Source: Bacteroidota bacterium (GTDB lineage: Bacteria; Bacteroidota; Bacteroidia; Bacteroidales; Lentimicrobiaceae). From it: DNA of 23,579 nucleotides. The stretch covers positions 1-23,579 of the forward strand of contig JAEYXG010000292.1 in NCBI GenBank assembly GCA_023428585.1, read 5' to 3'. The notes beneath the pieces were generated by a model that ran no database searches, was not told where the DNA came from, and worked only from the letters and a program-made list of their open reading frames with translations. The translations under genes were made by a program, and so were the position numbers. Each line of letters begins with the position of its first letter. The stretch's first letter is position 1. Shown here piece after piece: positions 8,762 to 17,195 of the stretch.

Positions 8762-9661
8762 ATGAAAAAAAAACTAATAGGGACAGGGGTAGCCTTAGTA
8801 ACTCCATTTCACAAACAAGGAAGCATTGATTTCGGATCATTTGAAAAACTTATTGAATACACCATTACCAAAGGAGTAAATTATTTAGTTGTCCTTGGCA
8901 CAACGGGTGAAGCTTCAACACTGTCAAAAGATGAAAAGAAGGCTCTTATTGAATTTGCAAAAGAAGTAATTGATGATCGCGTTCCTATTGTAGTTGGTGT
9001 AGGTGGTAATAACACTCAGGAGGTAATTGATCAGCTTAAGCTTACTGATGATGATGGTATTGATGCCATACTCTCAGTAACACCGTATTATAATAAACCT
9101 ACACAAAGAGGTTTATACCTTCATTTCAGGCAGATAGCTTGTGCTACTCCCTTGCCAATTATTTTATACAATGTGCCGGGAAGAACAAGTGTAAATTTAA
9201 AACCAGAGACCACATTACAACTTGCTGCCGAATTTGACAATATAGTTGGAATAAAAGAAGCGTCAGGTAATTTTACTCAAATAATGGAAATAATTCGGCA
9301 AAGGCCAAAAGGGTTCCTGGTAATTTCAGGTGATGACGCCCTTACCATGCCTTTAATAGCAGCCGGTGCCAATGGAGTAATCTCAGTTGTTGCAAATGCA
9401 TATCCGAAAAGTTTTAGTGCAATGGTTAATGCCGCACTTAAAGGAAATTTAAATGAAGCTCGTGACTTACATTATAAGCTCTTGCCATTTATAGAAGCGC
9501 TGTTCGCTGATGGTAGTCCTGGAGGAATTAAAGCTGCATTGGAGCAAATGAAAATTGTACTTAATCATTTACGTTTGCCTATTGTAAAAGTAAATAAAGC
9601 AACACAGAATAGCATTGTTAATCTTATCAACGAGTTAAAGGAAAAGGGTATAGAAAACTAA
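8762..9661 (+). CDS. dapA: 4-hydroxy-tetrahydrodipicolinate synthase
   Basis: The enzyme condenses pyruvate with L-aspartate 4-semialdehyde, the first committed step toward lysine and meso-diaminopimelate for peptidoglycan. The 299 residues form a complete (beta/alpha)8 barrel. Lys165 in GIKEASG is the Schiff-base lysine, Thr47-Thr48 in GTTGEAS and Tyr136 in LYNVPGRT build the catalytic triad region, Arg141 follows in the same motif and binds substrate carboxylate, and the aromatic pair of PYYNKPT is at 109-110. All key residues are present, which favours DapA over N-acetylneuraminate lyase or other paralogues. The gene follows the DUF6913 gene by 2 bp. The M14 peptidase gene starts 8 bp after its stop, so a longer transcript is possible. 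Confidence 0.96.
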   Translation: MKKKLIGTGVALVTPFHKQGSIDFGSFEKLIEYTITKGVNYLVVLGTTGEASTLSKDEKKALIEFAKEVIDDRVPIVVGVGGNNTQEVIDQLKLTDDDGIDAILSVTPYYNKPTQRGLYLHFRQIACATPLPIILYNVPGRTSVNLKPETTLQLAAEFDNIVGIKEASGNFTQIMEIIRQRPKGFLVISGDDALTMPLIAAGANGVISVVANAYPKSFSAMVNAALKGNLNEARDLHYKLLPFIEALFADGSPGGIKAALEQMKIVLNHLRLPIVKVNKATQNSIVNLINELKEKGIEN

Positions 9662-9669
9662 TATTCCAA

Positions 9670-11613
9670 ATGAGAAAAATTCTTACTTTATTACTGCCAT
9701 TCATCTCATTCTTAAGTTTTTCACAGAATCCATTATCGGAATATGAAACCCATAATGTATTTGATCAAAAGGGGGAAATTTATTTCCGTTTGGAGAATGC
9801 AGTTGATGATGCCGAAAAACTTACCAGGATAATAAGCATTGACAAAATAATTGGTAGAGATATCTATGCATACGCGTCTGTAAAAGAGTTTAATAACCTT
9901 AAGGCAAACTTCAATTACAAGTTCTTCAAACTTCAGAAACCAAGTGAGCTAAGAGTGGTACAGATGTCAGACTCCCCAAGAGAAGTACTTGATTGGAATT
10001 ATTATCCTACTTATGGTGCCTATCTTCAAATCATGCAGGATTTTGCCACTAATTTTCCTGATATCTGTGACATTGATACCATTGGCACATCAGTTGAGAA
10101 TAGATTAATTATAGTTGCCAGAATAAGTGATAACGTTGGAGTTGAGGAGGATGAACCTGAATTTTTATATACTTCATCCATTCATGGAGATGAAACTACA
10201 GGTTATATATTGACCCTGCACTTAATTGACTATCTTTTACTTAATTATGGAATTGATGAGAGAGTAACCCACATGGTTAATAATATGGATATTTGGATTA
10301 ACCCACTGGCTAATCCTGACGGTACTTATGCAGGTGGAAATAACTCGGTAAATGGTGCAACACGGTATAATGCAAACTATATAGATTTGAATAGAAATTA
10401 CCCTGACCCTGATCCTAATGATGGACCTCATCCTGATGGAGAAGAATGGCAAGCAGAGACAATGGCATTTATGAATTTTGCTGAAAACAGAAATTTCGTC
10501 TTGTCGGCTAATTTCCATGGAGGAGCAGAAGTTGTCAATTACCCATGGGATACCTGGAGTAAATTGACTGCTGATGATGCCTGGTGGAGATTCGTTAGTC
10601 GTGAATATGCTGATACCGTTCATGTTAATTCCCCTAATGGATACTTTACAGATCTGCAGAATGGCGTTACGAATGGTTATGCCTGGTATACTATTTCAGG
10701 TGGAAGACAAGACTATATGAATTATTTTCACCAATGTAGAGAATTTACACTTGAAGTATCAGCTACTAAATTACTGCCGGTCAATCAATTAATAAATTTC
10801 TGGAACTACAACCATCGTTCTATGTTAAACTACATGGAACAGGCATTATATGGAGTCAGAGGCATAGTTACAGATACCATTACAGGTGAACCCATTAATT
10901 GTCAGATATTTATTGGAGGCCATGATATTGATAGCAGCATGGTATTTTCAGATTTTCATATTGGCAACTATCATAGAATGCTAAAAGCCGATAGTTATAA
11001 TATTACTTTTTTTGGTGAGGGTTATCTGCCCAAGACTATTAAAAATTTTGTTGTGAACGATAAAAGCATCACAACACTAAACGTTAGATTATGGGATGGG
11101 ACACCAATTCCGGCTATTGCTGCCTCTGATTCATTGATTGCCCCAAATGAACCCATTCAATTTACTGATATTTCTGGCGGTTCACCAACTTCCAGGTTAT
11201 GGACATTTGAAGGTGGAAATCCTTTAACTTCCACTGAAGTCAATCCTGTGGTTACTTATTCAGAAGAGGGGACATTTGATGTGACACTAACCGTTACAAA
11301 TCCTATTGGAAGTAATACTATTGTTATGGAAGATTTTATTACTGTTGATGATGGGATTGGAGTTAAGACGACTTTTGTTTCAGGTATAAGAATTTATCCC
11401 AATCCTACCGCTAATGGTATAATTTACATCGACTCAGATGATTTATTGACTGGTTTTTCACTAGCTGATTTTACCGGAGAATCTGTTTTGGAAAACAGTA
11501 TCTCCGGCAACAATACTCTGGTAGATATTTCAAACATAGCAAGTGGGATTTACCTGCTTAAAGTACAGAGTTTATCTGAAATCAGGGTATTCAAAATTGT
11601 TATTAGCAATTAA
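9670..11613 (+). CDS. Secreted M14 zinc carboxypeptidase with PKD domain and T9SS sorting tail
   Basis: The 647-residue precursor has a signal peptide (hydrophobic 4-17, probable cleavage near SFSQ at 16-19) and a propeptide-like region to about 105. The M14 domain spans about 108-390. Zinc ligands are His172 and Glu175 in SIHGDET and His283 in ANFHGG; Asn241-Arg242 in DLNRNYP match the substrate-carboxylate site; Glu362 in TLEVSA is the catalytic glutamate. A carboxypeptidase regulatory-like beta domain (about 395-475) follows, then a PKD domain (about 483-560, with the core WTFEGG and YSEEGTFDVTLTVTN) and a T9SS sorting tail (about 570-647, starting IRIYPNP). Activity is expected: removal of C-terminal residues from external peptides. 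It ends at a shared bidirectional terminator. Its position 8 bp after dapA suggests read-through, but the functions are unrelated. Confidence 0.94.
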   Translation: MRKILTLLLPFISFLSFSQNPLSEYETHNVFDQKGEIYFRLENAVDDAEKLTRIISIDKIIGRDIYAYASVKEFNNLKANFNYKFFKLQKPSELRVVQMSDSPREVLDWNYYPTYGAYLQIMQDFATNFPDICDIDTIGTSVENRLIIVARISDNVGVEEDEPEFLYTSSIHGDETTGYILTLHLIDYLLLNYGIDERVTHMVNNMDIWINPLANPDGTYAGGNNSVNGATRYNANYIDLNRNYPDPDPNDGPHPDGEEWQAETMAFMNFAENRNFVLSANFHGGAEVVNYPWDTWSKLTADDAWWRFVSREYADTVHVNSPNGYFTDLQNGVTNGYAWYTISGGRQDYMNYFHQCREFTLEVSATKLLPVNQLINFWNYNHRSMLNYMEQALYGVRGIVTDTITGEPINCQIFIGGHDIDSSMVFSDFHIGNYHRMLKADSYNITFFGEGYLPKTIKNFVVNDKSITTLNVRLWDGTPIPAIAASDSLIAPNEPIQFTDISGGSPTSRLWTFEGGNPLTSTEVNPVVTYSEEGTFDVTLTVTNPIGSNTIVMEDFITVDDGIGVKTTFVSGIRIYPNPTANGIIYIDSDDLLTGFSLADFTGESVLENSISGNNTLVDISNIASGIYLLKVQSLSEIRVFKIVISN

Positions 11614-11636
11614 TCTTTCATGGTAACATAAATAAG

Positions 11637-11670
11637 AAAAGAACAGTAGATATAAATCTACTGTTCTTTT
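11637..11670. terminator. Bidirectional terminator between M14 peptidase and beta-helix lipoprotein genes
   Basis: Perfect 15-bp arms (11637-11651 and 11656-11670) enclose a 4-base loop ATAA. The right arm runs into T-rich sequence on the plus strand and the left arm starts in an A-run, giving T on the minus strand. It lies 23 bp after the rightward stop at 11613 and 19 bp past the leftward stop at 11690, so one hairpin serves both convergent genes. Confidence 0.92.
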
Positions 11671-11689
11671 TCTTTATCAGATTAATTCT

Positions 11690-13408
11690 TTACTGGTATA
11701 TTGTTGCCTGGGGATTCCAATTACTCCAGCCGGTGGTCCAGTCAGTTGATCCAAAAGCACCTATATAGTTGACCTTGCTAATAAAGGGGATATCTGCTTT
11801 TGGCGTATTATCCCATCTGGCAGATGACAATAGAATTGAGCCTGGATTGGGAGTAAGTTTAGGGTTTACAGAATTAAAGGCACTTAGATCTATACCGGCA
11901 TCCTGCCACTTGGCCAATACCTGATTATTGAAATTAGAGGTATTAAACCAGGAATTGATTTCAAATCCTGGTGCAACATTAGCATTTACTTGTTTTAGTG
12001 GACCATTGGAGTTATTTGTACTCCCTCCCCAGTTGTTATTACCCCAGTTTTCCACACCTGCAAGAACCATATTTCTAACTTGTAATTTTTCATCAAGTGC
12101 ATTCTGACTACATCCCTCTTTGGTGTCATCAATAAAAATACCTACTGGAAATCCCGTTAGAAATGAATTATAAATACTTGGCATACTATTCCTTCTGAAT
12201 TGAGCCGCATTCTGTAATAACGGACTTATTGCAGTTTCAGCATTATATTTTGCTCCAATAATTGTGATATTTGCCAGAACAGATTGTGTTAGTGGCGACA
12301 TTGGAGTGCCGGCACCATCATTGTCAATCTCAATACCATTTGAAAAATACTGGTCAGCAATATCACCATCTCTTATGGCAATAGCAAATTGAATGTATCC
12401 AACATGCCCAAAATCCATATCAAAGTCATCATCCTTAGCCTTGAATGATATGAGATTATTGGCATTGACATGCCCTCCAAAAAATTCAAAAGAGTCATCT
12501 ATGCTATATGAGCATTGAATATTGTTAATTGTTGTAGCTGAGCCTACGCTTGCTAATGTAAGAGAGTTAATCTCCTGATTATTATTGATAACCCGTCCGG
12601 CAAACTCAATACGAACGTATGATAATGTACCTGAATTATCTTGCGGATTTGTGCCACCATGAACAGCTCCATAATCGCCTTCAAGGATTATTGATGCGCC
12701 TTGATTATTGGGTGCCTTCCCGCAAATAACTATTCCTCCCCAGTCACCGGCAGCCCGGTTTCCCGGAGCCTTATCTGATGTAAAAACAATTGGATTGGAT
12801 ACTGTTCCTTGAGCCTGGATTTTCCCTCCTCTTTGTATTAGAAGCGTTCCTTTGGAATCTGAAGCACCTATAATAATGGTGCCGGGTTCAATTGTAAGAT
12901 TTACACCGTCAATGACTTTCACTATATTGTTTAATCTCCATATTTTATCAGAAGTCCAAATCGTGTTTTCTGTTATATCACCATTCACTTGTACAATTTC
13001 TCTGGAGATTAATTCTAGAACATTGATTTTAAAAATTACTTGATCAGATTGTTTGCCTAATGAATCAATGGCAATAAAAGAAAAATCAAGCATGGAGCCT
13101 GGCATTGAACCAGCTTCTATAGTATAGGAAAAATTATAATTTGCAGTTTTCTCAGAGTTGTAACTAACTTCCTCATATAAAGTGCCATTCTTGAAAATGG
13201 TCATTTTCTTTAATCCATTGGGGGCTGTTAGCGAAACTGCAGTACTAACCGTGTTCCCTGGGAAATTGGAGGTTTCAGTAACAGAAAGTACAACGGTGGG
13301 ATATGATTCCAAATTAGGATCATCCGGGTCATCATTGCAACTGGTGAATAGTAGTGTGGAAAAAATTCCAAGTAAAATAACTACAAATAAATTGAATTTT
13401 CTGTTCAT
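11690..13408 (-). CDS. Right-handed beta-helix lipoprotein, probably surface-exposed
   Basis: The 572-residue protein has a lipoprotein signal peptide: hydrophobic stretch 7-21 and lipobox FTSC with Cys24. The mature start NDDPDDPN is acidic, like the Bacteroidota lipoprotein export signal, which suggests surface display. An Ig-like or cadherin-like segment (about 37-130) precedes a long repetitive region (about 140-500) with typical phrases of a Bacteroidota beta-helix family: VNLTIEPGTII, LIQRGGKIQAQG, NPIVFTSD, GDWGGIVICGKAP, SYVRIEFAG, DDSFEFFGG and DDDFDMDFG. Proteins of this kind are often wrongly named multidrug transporter; there is no membrane transporter region here. Binding or processing a polysaccharide is a common guess for beta-helices, but no catalytic site can be assigned. 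No T9SS tail is present. It appears to be a single-gene unit with its promoter in 13409-13528. Confidence 0.82.
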   Translation of the reverse strand: MNRKFNLFVVILLGIFSTLLFTSCNDDPDDPNLESYPTVVLSVTETSNFPGNTVSTAVSLTAPNGLKKMTIFKNGTLYEEVSYNSEKTANYNFSYTIEAGSMPGSMLDFSFIAIDSLGKQSDQVIFKINVLELISREIVQVNGDITENTIWTSDKIWRLNNIVKVIDGVNLTIEPGTIIIGASDSKGTLLIQRGGKIQAQGTVSNPIVFTSDKAPGNRAAGDWGGIVICGKAPNNQGASIILEGDYGAVHGGTNPQDNSGTLSYVRIEFAGRVINNNQEINSLTLASVGSATTINNIQCSYSIDDSFEFFGGHVNANNLISFKAKDDDFDMDFGHVGYIQFAIAIRDGDIADQYFSNGIEIDNDGAGTPMSPLTQSVLANITIIGAKYNAETAISPLLQNAAQFRRNSMPSIYNSFLTGFPVGIFIDDTKEGCSQNALDEKLQVRNMVLAGVENWGNNNWGGSTNNSNGPLKQVNANVAPGFEINSWFNTSNFNNQVLAKWQDAGIDLSAFNSVNPKLTPNPGSILLSSARWDNTPKADIPFISKVNYIGAFGSTDWTTGWSNWNPQATIYQ

Positions 13409-13528
13409 AAATTGATTTTTGTATTTAATATTACGTGAACACTCACGATTTCTTTTAACACAAATCTTTAATCAAGTTGTCGGGCTGCTAATATAGTTAT
13501 TTGTTTGAGTTCTCAATCTAATATCTGA

Positions 13529-14188
13529 TTAACCTCTTTCACCGAATAGAGCTGTTCCAATTCTTACTATAGTACTTCCTTCTTCAATCGCGATAAGATA
13601 ATCACTTGACATACCCATGGATATTTGTGAAAAATAATCCTGAGTAGGGAAGTGGGTTGCTTTAATTTGACCGAACAAGCTTTTTAAATAATGAAATTCA
13701 TTTCTAACTTGATTTAGATCATCAGTATAGGTTGCCATTCCCATTAATCCGATTATTCTGATATTTTGAAGGTCGTTTAATTCCGATGAAGAAAGAATTG
13801 ACTCTATTTCACCGGCATCTAATCCAAATTTGGTTTCTTCCTCAGCTATATATACTTGCAATAAGCAATCAATTACACGATTGTGTCTTTTTGCCTGATT
13901 ATTTATTTCAATCAAAAGTTTTATACTGTCAACACTTTGAATCAAGTGAATGAAGGAAGCAATATATTTCACCTTGTTGGTCTGTAAATGTCCAATAAGA
14001 TGCCATCTTATATCGGAGGGGAGGTAAGGTTGCTTAAGCAATAATTCCTGCACCCTGTTTTCACCAAAATCTCTAATGCCCGAATGATATACATCCAGAA
14101 TTTCATCTATAGATCGCTTTTTTGTTACTGCAACCAATTGAACATCATCGGGTATTTCAGAAAGTATCTTTAAAGCGTTATTGTTCAT
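13529..14188 (-). CDS. YggS/PLPBP-family pyridoxal phosphate-binding protein
   Basis: The 219-residue protein is a single-domain alanine-racemase-like barrel. The PLP lysine is Lys23 in VAVTKK. Other family marks are FGENRVQE (about 37-44), WHLIGHLQTNKVK (about 62-74), the segment ISMGMSSDY (about 189-197) and the end GTALFGER (211-218). Members are cytosolic, show no clear enzyme activity and keep PLP homeostasis; loss disturbs amino-acid and vitamin B6 balance. The start overlaps the stop of the epimerase gene by four bases (ATGA), so it is the last gene of the leftward operon and translationally coupled, an unusual partner for envelope-sugar genes. No strong terminator is visible after its stop at 13529. 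Confidence 0.93.
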   Translation of the reverse strand: MNNNALKILSEIPDDVQLVAVTKKRSIDEILDVYHSGIRDFGENRVQELLLKQPYLPSDIRWHLIGHLQTNKVKYIASFIHLIQSVDSIKLLIEINNQAKRHNRVIDCLLQVYIAEEETKFGLDAGEIESILSSSELNDLQNIRIIGLMGMATYTDDLNQVRNEFHYLKSLFGQIKATHFPTQDYFSQISMGMSSDYLIAIEEGSTIVRIGTALFGERG

Positions 14189-15138
14189 TTTATATTCGAA
14201 TTATTATTAACGAACATCTTTCTTAATCCATCTTTTATGGAATGCTTAGGCTGATAATCAAGTAATTGTTTTGCTTTAGCAATATCAGCATATGTAATCT
14301 CAACATCGCCGGGTTGCAACGGTTCCTGATTAATTTGGGCCGGTTTGCCTATTATTTCAGCTATACAATGTATTAAATCAAGCAAAGCAATAGTGTCATT
14401 ATTTCCAAGATTAATTATTTCATAACCATGCACTTGTTCAATTGAAGCTACTAGTCCTGATACAATATCATCTATATAGGTATAATCGCGCCGAGTACTA
14501 CCTTCACCATACATTGAAATAGGCTTTCCCTCTCTGATATGTCTGCCAAATTTCTGGATTGCCATTTCAGGACGTTGGTTATGCCCATAAACAGTAAAAA
14601 ACCTCAGGCAAAAAACATCGAAATTATAAAGATGATGGTATGTATAACAAAGAAGTTCACCTGCCTTTTTTGTAGCTGCGTAAGGAGAAATGGGATTGTC
14701 AACATTGTCAGTTTCAGAGAAGGGTACCTTTTTATTATTCCCATATACAGAGGAAGAGGAAGCAAATACCAGTTTTTTAACCCCACATTCCTTCATGACT
14801 TCAAGCAAAATAAGAGTTCCTGTAACATTAACATCATAATACAGTACCGGATCATCTATTGATGGTCTAACGCCGGCTCTGGCCGCAAGATGCACAACAC
14901 AATCGGGCCTGTATTCATTAAACACCTTAGTAAGCTGCTCTTTATTTCTGATATCGGTTTCAATAAGAGAGAACTTTGGCGATTCAATCAAACCTGCCAA
15001 ATTTGCCCTCTTTAAGTTTACATCATAGAAATTATCAAAATTGTCTATACCTATAACTTGCGTACCATTTTTCACTAATTGAACGACAAGATTAGAACCT
15101 ATGAAACCTGCTGCACCGGTTATTAAGATTTTACTCAT
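14185..15138 (-). CDS. NAD-dependent sugar-nucleotide epimerase (UDP-glucuronate/UDP-sugar 4-epimerase type SDR)
   Basis: The 317-residue protein is an extended short-chain dehydrogenase. The Rossmann motif GAAGFIG is at 8-14, with the acidic residue IDNF for NAD(H) at 31-34. The catalytic set is the SSS stretch at 127-130, Tyr153 and Lys157 in SPYAATKK. The phrases DNFYDVNLKRANL (35-47) and RRDYTYIDDIV are typical of UDP-glucuronate and related UDP-sugar 4-epimerases (CapI and WbpP group), and RAGVRPS supports this. It probably supplies an epimerised nucleotide sugar for a surface glycan or for the glycosyltransferase encoded two genes upstream. The substrate cannot be fixed from sequence alone; GDP-sugar or UDP-GlcNAc 4-epimerase are alternatives. 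It follows the YbhN gene by 14 bp and overlaps the YggS gene by 4 bp. Confidence 0.88.
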   Translation of the reverse strand: MSKILITGAAGFIGSNLVVQLVKNGTQVIGIDNFDNFYDVNLKRANLAGLIESPKFSLIETDIRNKEQLTKVFNEYRPDCVVHLAARAGVRPSIDDPVLYYDVNVTGTLILLEVMKECGVKKLVFASSSSVYGNNKKVPFSETDNVDNPISPYAATKKAGELLCYTYHHLYNFDVFCLRFFTVYGHNQRPEMAIQKFGRHIREGKPISMYGEGSTRRDYTYIDDIVSGLVASIEQVHGYEIINLGNNDTIALLDLIHCIAEIIGKPAQINQEPLQPGDVEITYADIAKAKQLLDYQPKHSIKDGLRKMFVNNNSNIK

Positions 15139-15152
15139 TTGGAATTGTATAT

Positions 15153-16025
15153 TTAGGAGATTGACTCTTCTTCTAATTGCAAATCAAGTGATTTTGTGTT
15201 TAAACTATAATAAATACCTGCCAATGACACTACTAAGGTTATGATATAAAAAATAAGACTCAATGCAATTGATAGGTTAATATCCAAATCTAACAATTTT
15301 GCACCAAAAAGAAAGGTTATTTCACGTGAACCTATTCCACCAATAGTAATTGGCAGGGCTGCAACGATGGATGAGATGAGAAATAAAAACAAATAAGCTT
15401 CAACATGACCTGTTGAACCATTTGACCATAAAATAAAAAGAGCAGACAAAAGTTGCAATACCTGGACTGCCAGAGAAAGCAAAGTAGTTGGAATGAATAC
15501 GGGGTAGAATGTCTTAAAGAACTTCTTGTTAACAATTAAATAAATAATCAAGCTGATAGGGATTGCGATGATTGACAATATCTTTAAATCTGCAGTTAAT
15601 GAAAGTAGGGGAACCATAAGTAAAGAAAGTAAAAACAAAGCAAAGACCCCATTTAATCTATCCAGGAATACACTCCAAAAGAGATCTTTGACCTTAATAT
15701 TGAAGTTCTTATTCAAAATCCAAACTTTGTATCCATCACCACCTATGCCTCCTGGTAGAAAGAGATTATAATACATACCCAACAAATACAACCGCAGATT
15801 GCTGTATATCTCCAGTTTTGCATTTATCATTTTAAAAAAGTAGTTTAATCTGAAGGCTGAAATTATCTTAGACCCTACAAATAACAGCAGAGCCACAAAT
15901 AGCAAAAGATAATTCAATTTCTTGAAGATTTCAGCCACAACCTGTATGTCGATTTTGGTGTATACATAATACAAAGCGACAAGAGAAACTGAAATCTTAA
16001 GAAAAGCCTTTAAAAGAGGTTTCAT
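15153..16025 (-). CDS. YbhN/AglD-type (UPF0104, LPG-synthase TM region) integral membrane protein
   Basis: The 290-residue protein has about seven hydrophobic helices and matches the lysylphosphatidylglycerol synthetase transmembrane-region family. Signatures include LGMYYNLFLPGGIGGDGYKVW (about 87-107), with the conserved PGGIGGD, and the late motif ALPITIGGIGSREITF (about 223-238). The soluble aminoacyltransferase domain of MprF is absent, so it is not a lipid aminoacylase. Stand-alone members are often next to polyprenyl-phosphate glycosyltransferases and are suggested to flip or handle lipid-linked intermediates; the role is not settled. Its ATG directly abuts the stop codon of the GT2 gene with no intervening base, so the two are very likely translationally coupled and act together in the inner membrane. 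Confidence 0.88.
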   Translation of the reverse strand: MKPLLKAFLKISVSLVALYYVYTKIDIQVVAEIFKKLNYLLLFVALLLFVGSKIISAFRLNYFFKMINAKLEIYSNLRLYLLGMYYNLFLPGGIGGDGYKVWILNKNFNIKVKDLFWSVFLDRLNGVFALFLLSLLMVPLLSLTADLKILSIIAIPISLIIYLIVNKKFFKTFYPVFIPTTLLSLAVQVLQLLSALFILWSNGSTGHVEAYLFLFLISSIVAALPITIGGIGSREITFLFGAKLLDLDINLSIALSLIFYIITLVVSLAGIYYSLNTKSLDLQLEEESIS

Positions 16026-16970
16026 TTAATTCCTGAAAGTATGGATTTTTCGTATTGTGTAGGGTCGTTTATTCTGTGACTCATAATAGGTGCGCATTTG
16101 AACATCAGCAATTATACCGACTGTAATTAACTGTATACCTGCAATGACCAATAAGATTCCCAATAATAGCATCGGCTTACCCCATATATCATGCCCACTT
16201 AGCTTTAATACCAAAAAGTATGAATTAATAATAAAGCCAATTAGAGTCAAAATCAATCCAAGTCCACCAAAAAGATGCATTGGCCGTTGCATATACTTTT
16301 TGAAGAACAACATAAGCAGCAGATCACTAATAACCTTAAAGGTTCTGTTTATCCCATATTTTGATTTCCCAAACTCTCTGGCATGATGTTTCACATCAAC
16401 CTGGGTTATTCGAGCGCCTTCAAGACTAGCTAGAACAGGTATGAACCTGTGGAGTTCGCCATACAATGCTATATTTTTAGCTAGATCACTCTTAAATACC
16501 TTTAAAGTACATCCATAGTCCTTAATCTTCACACCGGTACTGCTTCTAATAATTGAATTAGCAATCTTGCTGGGGATTTTCCTAAGGAAAATTCCGTCTT
16601 GACGGTTCTTGCGTGCGCCTGCAACCAAATCCCAATCTTGCTCAATTGCTAGTTTCAGCATTCCTGGAATATCTGAAGGATCATTTTGCAAATCACCATC
16701 CATTGTTACGAGATATTCACCTTTTGCATGTTCAATGCCGGCATATAAGGCAGAACTCTGCCCAAAGTTTTTCCTTAATTCAACAAGAACCACCTTTTCA
16801 TCAGCAAGATCTTTTATTTGTTTAATTGTAGAATCGGTTGATCCATCATCCACATATACAATCTCGTAATCAATATCTATTAATGAGTCATTGATCCATT
16901 TATTCAATGGCTTTATGTTTTCTTCTTCATTAAAGACACAAATAATTACACTTAGCTTTGGTTGGTTCAT
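16026..16970 (-). CDS. GT2-family polyprenyl-phosphate glycosyltransferase (DPM/ArnC/GtrB type)
   Basis: The 314-residue protein starts with a GT-A domain: SVIICVFNEEENI at 7-19, the acidic DDGS at 41-44, RKNFGQSSA at 66-74 and the metal-binding DGDLQ at 91-95, followed by the HRFIPVLA segment (174-181). Two C-terminal membrane helices follow (about 232-255 and 266-290), as in GtrB, ArnC and YfdH proteins. These enzymes move a sugar from a nucleotide donor to undecaprenyl or dolichyl phosphate at the cytoplasmic face. Here the donor could be made by the epimerase in the same operon, and the YbhN-like protein may handle the lipid-linked product; both are inferences. It is the first gene of a four-gene leftward operon and is divergent from the LTA-synthase-like gene. 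Confidence 0.92.
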   Translation of the reverse strand: MNQPKLSVIICVFNEEENIKPLNKWINDSLIDIDYEIVYVDDGSTDSTIKQIKDLADEKVVLVELRKNFGQSSALYAGIEHAKGEYLVTMDGDLQNDPSDIPGMLKLAIEQDWDLVAGARKNRQDGIFLRKIPSKIANSIIRSSTGVKIKDYGCTLKVFKSDLAKNIALYGELHRFIPVLASLEGARITQVDVKHHAREFGKSKYGINRTFKVISDLLLMLFFKKYMQRPMHLFGGLGLILTLIGFIINSYFLVLKLSGHDIWGKPMLLLGILLVIAGIQLITVGIIADVQMRTYYESQNKRPYTIRKIHTFRN

Positions 16971-17054
16971 TTATATAGAAATTATTAAAAATGAGGAATA
17001 TCAACGAGAAACAAATTCAGATTGCGAAAAGAAGCAGTTTGTATCTTCACTATG

Positions 17055-17062
17055 CAAAAATA
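17055..17062 (-). promoter_or_regulatory. Possible -7 element for the leftward glycosyltransferase operon
   Basis: The minus strand reads TATTTTTG, matching TAnnTTTG, about 85 bp upstream of the ATG at 16970. No -33 TTTG is found at the right distance, so this is only a candidate. Confidence 0.3.
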
Positions 17063-17140
17063 TTAAGAATTTCCGGATCCTTCGATTAATAAGGACTGGA
17101 ATTATGGAACACATCGAAAATTCTATATTTATTTTTGATG

Positions 17141-17160
17141 TTCTTTGATAATTCAAAGAA
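17141..17160. repeat. Perfect inverted repeat TTCTTTGA-TAAT-TCAAAGAA, possible operator
   Basis: Two exact 8-bp arms (17141-17148 and 17153-17160) flank TAAT in the divergent region. The left arm contains the TTTG used as the -33 element of the promoter for the LTA-synthase-like gene, so a protein bound here would cover the promoter. A terminator is unlikely because the arms are AT-rich and no T-tract follows. Confidence 0.6.
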
Positions 17161-17173
17161 TAGGCTAATTTTG
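17144..17173 (+). promoter_or_regulatory. Bacteroidota promoter for the LTA-synthase-like gene
   Basis: TTTG at 17144-17147 (-33) and TAATTTTG at 17166-17173 (exact TAnnTTTG, -7) are 18 bp apart, close to the spacing of about 19 bp described for Bacteroides promoters. The start codon is 22 bp after the -7 element, giving a short leader. Confidence 0.65.
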
Positions 17174-17195
17174 TCCCGCGTATAGAAAGAAATAA

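Noticed and set aside
10237..10623. 128-codon minus-strand frame inside the M14 peptidase gene
   Set aside because: It is antisense to the catalytic domain, with no family features.
13434..13447. Small dyad CGTGA-ACAC-TCACG upstream of the beta-helix lipoprotein gene
   Set aside because: The arms are only 5 bp, with no promoter element in register; it is too weak to call an operator.
16891..17148. 85-codon plus-strand frame covering the divergent region before the LtaS-like gene
   Set aside because: It begins inside the antisense of the GT2 gene, and the predicted protein has no domain-like pattern; the region is better explained by promoters and a dyad.
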